Assembly (NCBI GenBank): GCA_963576735.1
Contig: OY755191.1
Span: 5,981,608 to 6,045,607, forward strand
Origin: Bedellia somnulentella
Lineage: Eukaryota; Arthropoda; Insecta; Lepidoptera; Bedelliidae
Direction: 5' to 3'
Length of the DNA stretch: 64,000 bases
Part shown: positions 1 to 11,555 of the stretch, piece by piece
How the letters are laid out: every line of letters begins with the position of its first letter
Numbering within the stretch: position 1 is the stretch's first letter
Notes under the pieces: model-generated
Told to the model about the DNA's origin: nothing
Seen by the model: the letters and a program-made list of their open reading frames with translations, nothing else
Databases searched by the model: none
Position numbers and translations under genes: made by a program

Positions 1-3000
1 TTAGCATTTTCTGGATTAAAATCAATGCTGTTCATTTGTTTGACGACTATAAGAATGATCTCTTTGCACGCCGAGGCCTGTGCTTTTTCACCCAACATCT
101 TGCCCAAAGTGTTACGTAAGATGTAATTTATGCATTTTCTGAAACAAATGGTTTATTTTACTGTATCCATAACAACATCTAGTTTCATCGCCGTCAATCA
201 CCGAAGGCGTGATAAAGCACACTATTCCTACTGAAAATTAGATTACTCATATTTTCGTTAAAAAACATCTTCAAGCAAACTAAATTTCAAAATTTTTAAG
301 ATTTTGTACCTCTAGTTTTTTTAGAAACTCTTCGAAAAAACACTAATTGAAGGATAAAGAAGTAAAGTAAAAAAATATATAAATATAAAACCAAAAAAGA
401 CACCTAATCCCTATACTAAAAAAACTAAACAGACTTACCTAGAATACACAGCGTCCACATGCGAGCTAGCCGCTTTAGGGTTAGCAACGAGATCGAGCAC
501 GTGCGTGAGAAATGTACTCAAGTTGCGTTCTAACCAAACGCCGCCCATCGTTTGGACGAATATTACGTAGGCCTGGAATAATAGATTTCTTTAAAATAGA
601 ATAGAATAACACTTTATTGCACATCAAACACAAATTTACAAATATAATAATATGATCAAACAGTTTACAGTGAGGTACAATTGGCGGTCTTATCGCTAAA
701 AGCGAAATACATACATACATACATATACTCACGGCTGGTAATCCCTAGAAGGGGTAGCCAGAGCTAAGGAACTAACAGTTCTTCAGTCACTTTTGGAAAG
801 TTGAGTGGGGAAAAGATGGTAAAATAAAGGTTGTCGGTGATGGGTCTCCAACCGCATCGCCCAAAAATCCCTTAATAGCCCCAATACCGTAAGTCGCCTC
901 TTACGTACACCCACCGGAAGAAATGGGGTAGTGCTATTCTAAGCCGACACTACACAGCTTTCTTTAAAATGTGCAACAATTTGACTTTTGATCAATAAAG
1001 GGCACCGCAAGAATCTGCATGATCATGAGCATGAAAGATTGTGAAATCAAGATCGTTTAGTAATGTGTATTTTTTAAAGATAAGATAGAAATCCTTTATT
1101 TCAAAATAAAAAGAAATATTTCTCGTATTTTTAACGTCACAAATAACTTACGTGCATAAGTTTAATCTTAATCTACTTCAGATTCGGAAGGTGTATTGTT
1201 GCGAGAAGAACCCGTAAGAAACTCGTCATCACACATATTTTCTTAGTCATATTACAATATTAGTGTATTCATATATGACTGCAAGGCAAATCTAGTAGCT
1301 GACTATGTATCTATTATATAATTTAGAATATAGGTAAATATGTGATAGTTTTATATTTATGTAATAAAACCTGTCTCCAGAAACTTACAAATAATTTTAT
1401 GTATGTATTAGTGTGGGTTTTGGCAGTTGAAAAATAATCACCAACAATCCCTTATTTCGCCATCGTTTTTTCATACTTAACTTATTATCTATTAATAATC
1501 TATAGATCTCTCTATATCGCAATAATTCCATATTATTAAAATGCAATAGAAACACTTACATTAGTTACACAAACTCTGACTTCCCGATTGACTCCCGAGC
1601 CAGACTTGATAATCTCTCCCTTGAGGAAAGAGGTTCCTCCTCTCAAATATGCACCCATCAGAAGGTTCAGGGCTTCATCTAATGATACCACGTTTTTTGC
1701 TGCTTCTTTTTTGCTTTGTTGCACTGGAAAAATAACGTTTTTATGAACCTTTAAATCAAGTTTACGTTTAATAAAATATGGAATAATATCAAACGGAGAT
1801 TTTAATCTGTATTAATTTTAAATATTCAGCTGACATGATGGTATGTTACAATCGAAATGCCCTATTTTTTTTTCATAATATGACCAATTAGAAATTAATT
1901 GAACAGTTTAAAATGCTGTAATTGTGAATTTTAGATGAAGCATTTTATTTCGTCTGTATTCCTTAAGTCATTACTGGCAACTCATATTGGTGAAAGACTT
2001 AAGACTCTGCGGAATATTTTACAACATAAAGCTTTATGAATATTGATTCAAAAAGTTTGAACATACCAGACTGTCCCATTTTAGTTTTAGCATTAAGATT
2101 ATTAGTTTCTCCAGCTTGAGTGGCGGCGATCAAAGCACCTAGAAGCTCGGCTACGGCGCATCTGTTGAAAAATTCACAGTATTAAACTATAATCACAAAC
2201 AATACATTGAAACTCAACTTGTAGGTAGGTAATATTATTCTATATATGAAAAAAAAAATCAATTTCTGAGGCCATAGCACGCTCATAATTTTATCGCGAG
2301 TTGGTCAGTTAGAATGATTCACAGATATACGATATTTTGGAAGTGTGAAAGAGAAACCTGTTTTAAACCAAGAGCTCTATAGACTACAAATTCATGAAAT
2401 GTCCCAAAAATTTCGTTACTAATTAAAACATTGACAACTCAACTCGATTTGTAAAATCTACCAACATACCTAACATTATAATCGCTAGGATGAGCAGCTC
2501 TCAAACAGGCAGCCGCTATACTATCCAAGTCAGCAGGTGTCAGTTTCATGTAAGGCAGTGATCTCCGCAATGTATGTGCCGCTGCCGCCCTCACTGGCAA
2601 AGCTCGGTCTGATAGTAAAGCGGCTCGGGACGCCCTACAAACTTCGCGGACAGCCATTGGGGCTGCTGTGCCCATGCCTACACAGATCTGGAGGAAGATC
2701 GGAGAATTTATTTGGGAGAAATTGGGAGATGGATAGAAGATTTCGTTATTTATTTATTCATCATCATATTAGATTACAAACGCCATTACAGACAATTTGC
2801 TAGTGCGATGTTTACTTAAAAAATAAGAAAAAATTGCTACTACTTATGTAAATTTATTTCCAGTGCTGATGCACATGAAATACATACTTATCTCTTGGCT
2901 GAAAAGGGATTGGTAGAGCTTGAGAATTAGATAACACTTTTGGATGTTGAATGGGGAAAGGATTTAAAAATAAAGGATGGTGATGGGTTTCCCGCCAAAT

Positions 3001-5258
3001 CCCAGAACAATCAGATAAAATGTCCAAAATTTCTTGGCAATGTCCAAAATAAGTACAATTAGCAAAAATATACAGCAATATTGTTTATTACAATAACAAA
3101 TAAACATACAATGTGTATATAATATACATTAAATGTTTCTCTATGTGATAAGGTAATGTAAATGGTTCCTATTCTAAGTCAGTGTTGAAATTTCTCTGCG
3201 TCAAACAGAAAAATAAAAAATAAACTCTAAACAAGTTACTTGATTTTCCTTAGAGTTGAAGAAAATATAGTTCAAAATAACAAAATTCCTACCACAATTT
3301 AGAGGCTTTACATTTATTACCTCGTTTTAAGTCGGATTCTATAAACAAATAAAAAATAGAACATAAATTTTGTAAATAAAAAATATTTTTTTATTCAGCA
3401 TACCTTTTCAAGAGTATTCATAATCTCCAGCCTTGTTTGAGACTCGGAACTTTTCAAGGACTTGACGAGCGTAGCCACCGTCTCTTCATACGACCTTCCC
3501 ATCATGCGGCCCAGTTTCTCATACATGCGGCCAAGGCAACATATTGCAGCTCTGGAAAATGTGTTTTGAGTTGTTCATTAGTCAATAGTTTGAATGCATT
3601 CCATCAAAATGTGGCAACTGGCAAGCTAAAATCGGGTTTAAAGTAAGCAATTAACCAATATTTTTATTAAATATTAGAAATAAAAAAGTAATTGGCCAAA
3701 AATTTACATGAATTATTGATCTTAAATTTAATTTTATATAATATAATATATTGTCAAAGTTTTATTCTGATTTTAACTTAATATGAAAGAAATAAATTAC
3801 CTTATATGTGGCTTAATATTCAAGCTAATCTACTGCACTATTTCTATGAAGGGTTAATTATAAATTTAAATCATATAATTTTCTAGGACCTGTTTAACTT
3901 TAAAAAGGCACCAGTTTTTTATTTCTGTCTGCCATGCACTGCACCGCATAAACACTTAATATGACCTATGTACTCTATTGCTTACTCTACTCATAGAAAG
4001 AAATTAATACTTTAATAAAATAAATCTTAGTGATTATTGCAATAAAATGGAGATAGGCGCAGCCCTATCTTGTGAGTATACTGTCCAATTAAAACGTGGG
4101 TAATCTGAACACCAGGTGACAATGTCTTGTGCTATTCTCTGCCAACCCCTAAGAGGATTTATGTCTTGAACGTTTGAGTTGAGATACTTACAGCCTTGTT
4201 GGTAGATATGAAGGAGAGTCATCCTTCACTTTAATGATATCATTGCATTTGTTGACAGTGTCAAATAGAAGAAAAGTATCTCCAACAGAAAATAGTGTTG
4301 CCAGACATTGAGCTAGCAGACACCGAGCTGGGGCTCCAAGCGGCTCTCGAAGTAATCCTAATAATTGACCCACCAATTTTTGCTGGCAACTTTTTATTTC
4401 TGCCTGTAATGTAGTAAAGAATGATTGAAAACACATAATTATGTATGCATAATTGGTTTTGCAAGAAAACCTCACCTTATTACTAATCAATTAAGCAAAT
4501 AAAAAAAAACCTGGATGTTGAAGGTTTGAGTCCCGCTGGTGTTGAAAAATTTTTATTTGCCTAAATGAAAAAATATAATCTTAACTTAAGAAAAGCCCAC
4601 AAACTATAAAGCAGCAATAGTTCTGCCCCCTATTTATAACAGATGTACATTGTGAACAGCAGTTTACTAAATAGGCTATATATTTTAATTTCTGATTTAT
4701 TGCAAACTACTATCTCTGCCCCCTTTTGGGTTATGCAATATAATATGAAAAAAAACACTGTATTTCAAACTTAAAATGCTCTTATCTGAACATTGACTTT
4801 TTTGGGTTGAGTCTTTTCTGCTTAACTATGTCCAATTAATCAGCATAAGTATTAGTATAAAATGTACTTTGTACTTTCAACACTCTGACAATGCTTTTTT
4901 TGGATTTATAGTTGTAGGAATATAGAGGTTTGCAAGTACTTAATGTACAGAAAAAACAAAGCCTGTGCTTCTAAAATATTTGTTATTGCTTTCAATATTT
5001 ACCTGAAATAAAAGTGAACTTGTATTCATTTATTTTCTTTGGGCTAACAGCTAAGTTTACTATATGAAATTATTACATACAGAAATAGGTCAATAACAAG
5101 CTCTGAAATATGCAGTTTCTTTTATACTTTACCTTTTGGGCAGCTTCAAGTACTTTATCCAAAAACCTTAACCATTCAAAAATAAAATGAGGCTTTTTGT
5201 CATCTGGTAGCTGCTGCAGAGCAGTTTCATTAAGTGTTAAGGAATGTGTTACTTCCAT
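1..5258 (-). CDS. HEATR5B: HEATR5B orthologue, N-terminal ~411 residues (8 exons, partial)
   Basis: Exons on minus, in coding order: 5133-5258, 4192-4403, 3404-3551, 2470-2687, 2067-2161, 1560-1723, 439-572, 138-1 (continues off the window). All junctions are GT-AG and reading phase is kept throughout. Exon 1 begins [17 protein letters not shown] and carries [18 protein letters not shown], nearly identical to the start of vertebrate HEATR5B. Later exons read [51 protein letters not shown] and [14 protein letters not shown], all collinear with that family. HEATR5 proteins are about 2000-residue HEAT-repeat scaffolds; from family knowledge they bind AP-1/aftiphilin and act in endosome-Golgi traffic (yeast Laa1, worm SOAP-1). 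Only the first fifth is here. The start is the first in-frame ATG and matches the family N-terminus. Introns contain LINE and SINE fragments. Confidence 0.95.
586..970 (-). mobile_element. Family A retroposon fused to a LINE 3' tail, with 12-bp target duplication
   Basis: The same 12 bp, TTTCTTTAAAAT, lies at 586-597 and 959-970. On minus the insert reads family A (958 down to ~725), its (TATG)n tract (~707-725), then a LINE-type 3' end ending in AATAAA and an A-rich tail (706-598). The insertion sits in a HEATR5B intron 12 nt upstream of the splice acceptor of exon 439-572. Confidence 0.8.
1070..1250 (-). mobile_element. 5'-truncated 3' end of a CR1/Jockey-type LINE
   Basis: On minus this reads GACGAGTTTCTTACGGGTTC and onward to an AATAAA-containing end. 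It matches the 3' UTR of the LINE at 10.87-13.88 kb (13740-13870) almost word for word. It lies inside a HEATR5B intron. Confidence 0.8.
2870..3005 (-). repeat. Decayed family A copy
   Basis: Degenerate match to the family A core (tactcacggct... cttttggaagttgaatgggg ... gatgggtttcc). It lies in a HEATR5B intron. No target duplication found. Confidence 0.6.
4040..4180 (+). repeat. 3' part of a family B SINE
   Basis: Matches the family B body and tail (GATAGGC..CCCTATC, AACGTGGGTA, ACACCAGGTGACAATGTC, CTCTGCCAACCCC). The tRNA head is absent. It sits in a HEATR5B intron next to the donor of exon 4192-4403. Confidence 0.7.
4505..4562 (+). repeat. Short tRNA-headed SINE remnant
   Basis: Carries a B-box-like GGTTTGAGTCCCGCTGGTGT followed by an aaaatttttatttgc stretch. 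The same arrangement occurs at 28290-28375, so this is a second small SINE type. Confidence 0.45.
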
Positions 5259-5912
5259 TTTTTCTGTAAAAAAACATCTTTTTTATAAACCAATATATAT
5301 GAAGGTATAAGCTAAAAGTACGTTATTTTGATTAGAATTCAATAAAAAAAAATATAAATGTACTATATTATTCATAGAAGGAAGCCTCTAATTAGCACAT
5401 CCTATAACTGACTGGATTTAACCAAAATAGGGTCACCCAGTGTGAGTCACATATAAATATAAATAGATGCCGATGAAAGTTACTAAAACGTTATTTCGGA
5501 TATAATTAGAGATCAATAAAAAAGGTAAATGTAAACAATAACTCACCCAGTTAAGAAGTTTAACTATAAGTCACGCATTTATTAGGTTTATAAATATTTA
5601 ACCGAGGTCGAAATAAAAACAAAGTTAGACAAATGGAAGAAAATACCAAAATTATCTTTTATATTCGGCCGAATCACCTGTCGAAATTAACTTTATTATT
5701 ATTTTAGTTGATTTTTGAAAAATATTATTAAATGAGTGAGTGAATGGGGAATTAATGACAGCTCTTTGACATTGACATTGTCTGTCAGTGATTGAACCAG
5801 GGATCATGAAGCTACTAACTAAACTAAAATAACTAATAATAACTTAAATAATACTTCCATGCCAGGGATTGAGATGTCTTATATGATCAAGTCATTGATG
5901 GCCAAGAAACGA
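5259..5912. other. 5' flank of HEATR5B
   Basis: AT-rich sequence upstream of the HEATR5B start, expected to hold its 5' UTR and promoter. No other coding exon and no clear repeat was recognised here. Confidence 0.4.
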
Positions 5913-6282
5913 CGTGATAGCTCAATGGGTAGAACAACGGTTATCGTGCAAGCGACTAGTGTTCAAATCCCGGGTCGGGCCTACACCAATTTGTCTTTTC
6001 TAAAGACATATGTGCGGTTAATTTATCATGGTTGTTAACGGTGAGGGAAAACATCGTGAGGAAACCCACATGGCTGAGTTGTACTTAGTCATGTGACAGT
6101 GTATTCGTACAAAACGGCGATAGGCCTGCCCCCTATCACGTGAGTACACTGTCCATGCAAAACGTGGGTACTCTGAACACCAGGTGACAAAGTCACGTGA
6201 TGTTCAGAAGTATTAGTACCTCTGCCAACCCCTTCGGGGATTTTCGGCATAAACGTTTATGTCATGTTATTTTATGTTCATT
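5913..6282 (+). mobile_element. Family B tRNA-headed SINE, full length
   Basis: The 5' head has Pol III-like boxes: GATAGCTCAATGGGTAGA (A-box region) and GTTCAAATCC (B box). A ~300-bp body and a TTATGTCATGTTATTTTATG tail follow. TCATTGATGG occurs just upstream (5892-5901) and just downstream (~6278-6287), a likely target duplication. The body is of the 'CACCAGGTGACAAAGTCACG' type. Confidence 0.85.
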
Positions 6283-6445
6283 GATGGATCAAGTCTGTAT
6301 CAAAAAAACTAAAGCCTAAAGGGTTTACGCATGGTTTACGATAGGTATCGAAGTAAACGAAGTCCATTATTTGGACTTTCACTTGTTTATGTTTAACTTG
6401 GTAGCTCTTTAGATAGTTAGTTTTAATCATGGAAATACTATTTAA

Positions 6446-6627
6446 ACAGGAACATCACGTGACTTTGTCACCTGGTGTTCAGAGTACCCACGTTTTGCAT
6501 AGACAGTGTACTCACGTGATAGGGGGCAGGCCTATCGCCGTTTCGTACGAATACACTGGCACATGACTAAGTACAAATCAGCCATATGGGTTTCCTCACG
6601 ATAGTTTTCCCTCACCGTTAAAGTGGC
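6446..6627 (-). repeat. Truncated family B SINE, inverted relative to its neighbour
   Basis: Reverse-complement copy of the family B body (CACGTGACTTTGTCACCTGG through TTTTCCCTCACCGTTA), lacking head and tail. It lies ~165 bp from the plus-strand copy at 5913-6282, so the two could fold on each other. Confidence 0.8.
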
Positions 6628-6729
6628 GATGTGACGTCTCAACCCCGCTATTTGTCACTCACGCTTACGTACGCATAGAGTTTTTGTAATTTGGTGATAC
6701 AAAATAGCAAATAAATACTGTAGTGTACC

Positions 6730-7139
6730 CACTGACCTCCATTATACTATATAAGTACGCTGGACTAACGATACGTATCAAAATGACAGCTATTTACTGT
6801 GCCAATTTGAAGCGCCCCCAATGAAGGAACGAGGAACTAAATACGACGTAAACTGCAAAATGGCCAGTGTTTTTTTCCCATAAAGCATAATATATCTATG
6901 GTTTTTAGAAACAATTATAAATCAATATTGCTGTAAAGTTTCGTTTCGATAAAACTTAGCCTTTCCTTTAAGCAGAAACATTTTATCGATATATTTTATC
7001 TTCCTGTCCCATCTCTTTTATTAGTTCCTTGTTCCTTCACTGCTGCCGTAAGCGCCAAAATGGCGAAAATCAAATCGCCTCACTGTCACCCGGCCTATAA
7101 TTAGTCCAGCGTACTTATACAGTATAATGGAGGTCAGTG
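6730..7139. mobile_element. hAT-like MITE (410 bp, 8-bp target duplication)
   Basis: Terminal inverted repeats of ~39 bp with one visible mismatch start CACTGACCTCCATTATACT; the right end is the reverse complement. The 8-bp sequence AGTGTACC is directly repeated at 6722-6729 and 7140-7147. An 8-bp duplication is the hAT hallmark. No transposase is encoded, so it is non-autonomous. Confidence 0.9.
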
Positions 7140-7180
7140 AGTGTACCCATTTGTGCCTTAGTATTTCAACTACATAATTA

Positions 7181-7415
7181 CATATACTCACGGCTATTAA
7201 TCCCTAGTAGGGGTAGCCAGAGCTAAGAATTAGAAATTCCTCAGCTACTTTTGGAAGGTAAGTGGGGAGAAGATGATAAAATAAAGGGTATTGGTGATGG
7301 GTCTCCGACCGCATCGCCCAAAAATCCATTTAAAAGGACCAATATCCGTAGTCGCTTCTTACGTTCACCCGCAGTAAGAAAGGGGGTAGTGCTATTCTAA
7401 GCCACATTACACAAC
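7181..7415 (-). mobile_element. Family A retroposon
   Basis: Near full-length family A. Tail side at left (catatactcacggct) and 5' side at right (GTGCTATTCTAAGCC). It lies in a cluster of three copies just left of a LINE. Confidence 0.85.
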
Positions 7416-7498
7416 TTTACAGTTAAAACACCAGATAAACTCATTATTTATGTGCCTATTATTATTACCTATGATACTAGACTATCAAGAGCTACTTT

Positions 7499-7720
7499 AA
7501 TACATACATATAGTAGCGGCTATAAATCCCTTGAAGGGGTAATCAGAGCTAATGAATTAGAAATTCCTCAGCTACTTTTGGAAGCTGCGGGGGCAAAATA
7601 TGGTGAAATAAAGTTGCTTAAAAGAAAATATCCCTTAAAAGCCCCAATATCGTCAGTCACATCTTACGTACACCCACCGAAAGAAATAGGGTAGTGCTAT
7701 TCTAAGCCGACACTACATGG
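7499..7720 (-). mobile_element. Family A retroposon
   Basis: Family A copy with a short (CATA)n at left and the 5' end CGACACTACATGG at right. The open frame across it is fortuitous. Confidence 0.8.
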
Positions 7721-7769
7721 CCACTTTAATATAAAAAAGTTATCACGACTCTAAAACTGCAAAAAGGTT

Positions 7770-7935
7770 GCCAAAACTTCAGAATTAGGAATTCGTTACC
7801 TAGCTACTTTTGGAATTTGAGTGGGGAAAATTTTCAATAATAGAGGTTGTTTGTTGGTGATTGGTGATGAGATGAGTCTCCGCCGAATCGTCTAATATTC
7901 TCCTAGAATAAAACACCTAATTTTCCAAGTCACCT
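7770..7935 (-). repeat. Decayed family A copy
   Basis: Degenerate match (cttcagaattaggaattc ... cttttggaatttgagtgggg ... gagtctccgccgaatcg). It abuts the 5' truncation point of the following LINE. Confidence 0.65.
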
Positions 7936-7965
7936 TTTATTGCAGTCCAATCAGATGATTGGACT

Positions 7966-8337
7966 TTGGTTCAACACAAACGGATTAGAAACCGTTTTGC
8001 TAGCACTCAAGGAAAAGCCACGACGGACCCATCAAACAAATTCAAGGCCGCTAATATTAAAATACCATTGTTTATAAACAACGTGGACAAGGACACTAAA
8101 GATAACGATATTTTGGAGTATATCTATAGTAAGACGCAAGTAAATGTGGATATGCGAAAAGTTAACTCGAAAGGACCTAAACAACACAACGCCTTTATTG
8201 TTTATGTACCTAAAAATAAGCTGTCATTATTTTTGGATGACAATATGTGGCCTGAGGGTGTGTCGTTTCGTCGCTTTATTGATTTCAAAAGGAATCCAAG
8301 AGTTATGGCTAAATCTGAAAGTAATAAATCTCATTAA
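7966..8337 (+). pseudogene. LINE ORF1 C-terminal fragment (outer element)
   Basis: The 123-residue frame contains FINNVDKDTKDNDILEYI followed by FIVYVPKNKLSLFLDDNMWP and GVSFRRFIDFKR. This resembles the C-terminal folded domain of insect CR1/Jockey-clade ORF1 (nucleic-acid binding, by family). The true ORF1 start is lost to 5' truncation. Its TAA overlaps the ATG of ORF2 in a TAATG arrangement, consistent with termination-reinitiation. Clade assignment within the superfamily is uncertain. Confidence 0.7.
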
Positions 8338-9476
8338 TGGATTACAGTGACGCTAAACTTATAACTTTCAACTGTAGGTCACTGGTGAGGTCGATTGATT
8401 GCATTCGATCACTATGCCAGACAGCTGACTTGATTGCATTGCAGGAGACATGTTTGCTACAGCACGACATTCCGTTGCTGGGTACTATACATCAAGAGTT
8501 CGAGTACACCGGGAAGTCTGGTGTTGATGCGTCGGCGGGTATTCTGCGTGGGCGTCCCTATGGGGGCGTGGCTATCCTATGGCGGAAAAGTGCTTTTCGA
8601 TCAGTGATACCAGTGCAGTGTGACAGTGATCGTATTACTGCTGTGAAGGTAATAACGGAAATGTGTGCGTTCTTAGTCGTTTCGGTATATATGCCCACTG
8701 ACGAACCAAATAACTTAGTGGAATTCACACATTGTTTGAGTGAGCTTAATGCTATTATTGACAGTTGTGAGGTTGAATATGCATATGTTCTGGGTGATTT
8801 TAATGCGCATCCGGGAAGGCGCTTTGGAAACGAATTAAGGACTTTTTGTAATGAGCAAAACTGGTTATGGGCGGACCTTGATAAGCTTGGTGTTGATTCA
8901 GGCTCGTATACATATGTGAGTGATATTCATGGAACTACTAGTTGGCTGGACCATTGCATAACTACGCATGGTGCTATTCATACTGTGGTAGATATATCAA
9001 TTAATTATAATGTGTTCTGGTCTGATCATCTTCCTCTTGAAATAAAATGTAACTTTGGTTTATTAAGATCTAAAATTACACATTGTGATAATAACTTTAA
9101 TGAAATTAAATGGGGAGAAAGGGATGCATCTCAAATTTTGTTATACACTGAATATTGTAATTCAAAACTTAAACTAATAGATTTTCCTGTGTCTTTCGCA
9201 CAATGTGCTGATCATGTGTGTAATAATCTAAGTCATAAAGATTTGTTGTTGGATTTCTATTCTAGAATTGTTAATATTTTTAAGGAGGCTTCTCTATATA
9301 GTTCTACTAAGAAAACTAATTGTAAACGTAGATATAAACAGATTTGTGGTTGGAATAAACATCGCATGATGAGGCTCGTCTTTGGTTTGGCTATTGGGTT
9401 CTGTACAATAAACCACGTAGCGGTTATGTGTATAGGAAAATGTGTGAGTCTAGAAGTTTGTTTAAGTCTAAGTTAA
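8337..9476 (+). pseudogene. LINE ORF2 endonuclease region (outer element)
   Basis: Apurinic-type endonuclease/exonuclease/phosphatase domain. Visible catalytic signatures: NCRSL near the start, LIALQET (Glu), YVLGDFNAHPG (GDFN) and SDHLPLE (SDH). After ~9365 the frame is lost: the annotated frame ends in non-family sequence, while the family sequence (ARLWFGYWVLYNKPRSGYV) continues in another frame and reaches a stop near 9587 before the RT frame. The domain would nick target DNA in an intact element; here it is disconnected from the RT. Confidence 0.85.
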
Positions 9477-9613
9477 AATGGTGTCAGGTTAACGAACAGC
9501 AAATTAAGATGGACATTTTGGCTAGACACCACTCAGGCAAACAATTTAATGACTTTTGGAAACAGACAAAAAAGTTAAATCCAAAATAAAGTGTACCAGC
9601 TAACATTAATGGT

Positions 9614-10870
9614 GTGAGTGAACCGACGTTAATAGCCGAATTGTTCAAAGACCATTTTAGAGTACAGGCGCCCCAATGTTCCGTTGTTGGGAATGACGAT
9701 CCCCCTAATGTTAACTGTACCTATACAGGTGGAAAGTCAATTCTAATCACGGCTAAAGATATAAGAACTGTTTTAAGAAAGATGACTCGGGGAAAATCTC
9801 CTGGACATGATCATTTAAGTATTGAACACCTGCAATATGCAGGTGTACACTTGCCTCGAGTTTTAGCCATGTTTTTCTCTCTTTGTTTAAGTCATGGGTA
9901 TCTGCCTGACAGCATGTTAAAAACTGTTATTGTACCTATAGTTAAGAACAAGACTGGTAATACTAGTGACAAAAATAACTATAGGCCGATTTCACTGGCA
10001 ACTATACTGGCCAAGGTGCTGGACAGACTGGTTGATCAGCACTTGGGCAGCCAGGTGAAGTTTCATGATGCACAGTTTGGTTTTAGACCGGGACTGTCTA
10101 CTGAAACCGCTGTCCTCTGCCTCAAGCAGACTGTCCAGTACTATACTAGTAGGGATACGCCTGTGTATGCTGTTTTTCTGGACCTTTCGAAGGCGTTCGA
10201 TTTAGTTCAATACGACGTCCTCTGGAAAAAGCTATCTGAGAGTACTACTGTGTCTCATGAGTACATATCCTTATTAAAATACTGGTATGCTAATCAAATG
10301 AACTGTGTTAAATGGTCAGGCGAGCACTCAAGCATGTACAGATTGGAATGTGGAGTGAGGCAGGGTGGTGTAAGCTCACCTACACTTTTCAATCTGTACA
10401 TGAATGAGTTGATCGAGGAGCTCAGCAGCGCCGGAGTCGGTTGCTCTGTTGACGGTACCTTTGTGAACAACATAAGTTATGCAGATGACATGGTGCTGCT
10501 GTGCCCTTCGATCAATGCTCTTAATAAACTGTTGGGCATATGTGAAAGGTATGCGGAGGCCCACGGTCTCAGATACAACACTGCTAAAAGTGAATTGCTG
10601 GTGTTTAAGTCGGCTAATAAGACCTATAAGGTCAATAGCATAAACTTAAATGGCACTCCTTTGAAACAAGTGCAGAGTTTCAAGTATCTGGGACATTGGG
10701 TCACCGAATCTCTGAAGGATGACGTTGACCTGGAACGGGAGCGCAGGGCGCTGTGCGTTAGGGCCAATATGCTCGCCCGCAGGTTTGCACGCTGCACTAA
10801 ATCTGTTAAAATCACGCTTTTTAAAGCATACTGTGTATCTCTGTACACGTGCAGCCTGTGGATGAAGTGA
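9614..10870 (+). pseudogene. LINE ORF2 reverse transcriptase (outer element)
   Basis: RT motifs in order: KSPGHDHLSIEHL, NYRPISLATILAKVLD, QFGFRPGLSTETAV, AVFLDLSKAFDLV (first catalytic Asp), GVRQGGVSSPTLFN, ISYADDMVLL (YADD box intact) and FKYLGHWVTE. The frame stops at 10868-10870 only because a second LINE interrupts it; the protein resumes at 13886. Long open RT but no intact upstream part, so not autonomous. Confidence 0.92.
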
Positions 10871-11084
10871 CATGTTGTCAAAGCGACAATTTATTTTGTT
10901 TGGATTTGAATAAATTTTTACCTTATTCAAATTCTCGACTGGGTACTGTATACATACCCTTAAATCAAAAGCGGAACATTGCTAAATTATTAGCATATAA
11001 TATATCTGACCCCCATATATTTAATATAAGGGGAAACTTACTTCTAGTATGCGATGGTGGAAGCCATAATTTAAACTTTTAAGA

Positions 11085-11555
11085 GTGACAATGGAAGAGC
11101 CTCCTGTCGTCCTTAAGTCGTCACCTAATATCAATATTGTAAACAAGGAAGGAGGTTCTTCTGGCAATTTAACTAAAAAGAATACTTTACAAGGAGTCTC
11201 CCAGTTTAAACTTGTATGTCAAAATACTCAGGGGTTTTCTTGTAAAGAATTAGAAATAGAATTATTTTTGGAAAAATATGAAATAGATTGTTTATGTGTT
11301 ACTGAACACTGGCTTAAGAATTGCGAACTCATATTTGGTTTTGAAAACTATTATTTAGCTAGCAACTACTGCCGCAATTCTAAAGCCTGTGGTGGCTCCG
11401 CTATATTTTTAAAAAATAATATTAAATCAAAAATTCGTAATGATATTGTAAAGTTAAGCGTTGAGCAAGTCGTGGAATTATCCTGCATAGAGTTAAAAAA
11501 CTATTTCTTAGTATGTGTGTATGTAAAAAAAGGCATATTACTGCCAGTAAAGTAG
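11085..11555 (+). pseudogene. LINE endonuclease N-terminus, catalytic half deleted (inner element)
   Basis: The frame reads LVCQNTQGFSCKELEIELFL and CLCVTEHWL (catalytic Glu in TEHW), then YFLVCVYVKK, where it ends. The GDFN and SDH motifs that should follow are absent: the next frame enters directly into the linker before the RT. An internal deletion of roughly 100 or more codons is therefore inferred. The sister copy at 21.3-23.3 kb still shows the SDHKGQF motif. Confidence 0.75.

Noticed and set aside
5913..6640. CRISPR-like or satellite array from repeated ACGTGATAGGGGGCAGGCC words
   Set aside because: The words recur because two inverted SINE copies lie close together; there is no regular spacer pattern.
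7452..7694. 80-residue plus-strand frame
   Set aside because: Lies in a family A copy; similar fortuitous frames occur in other copies.
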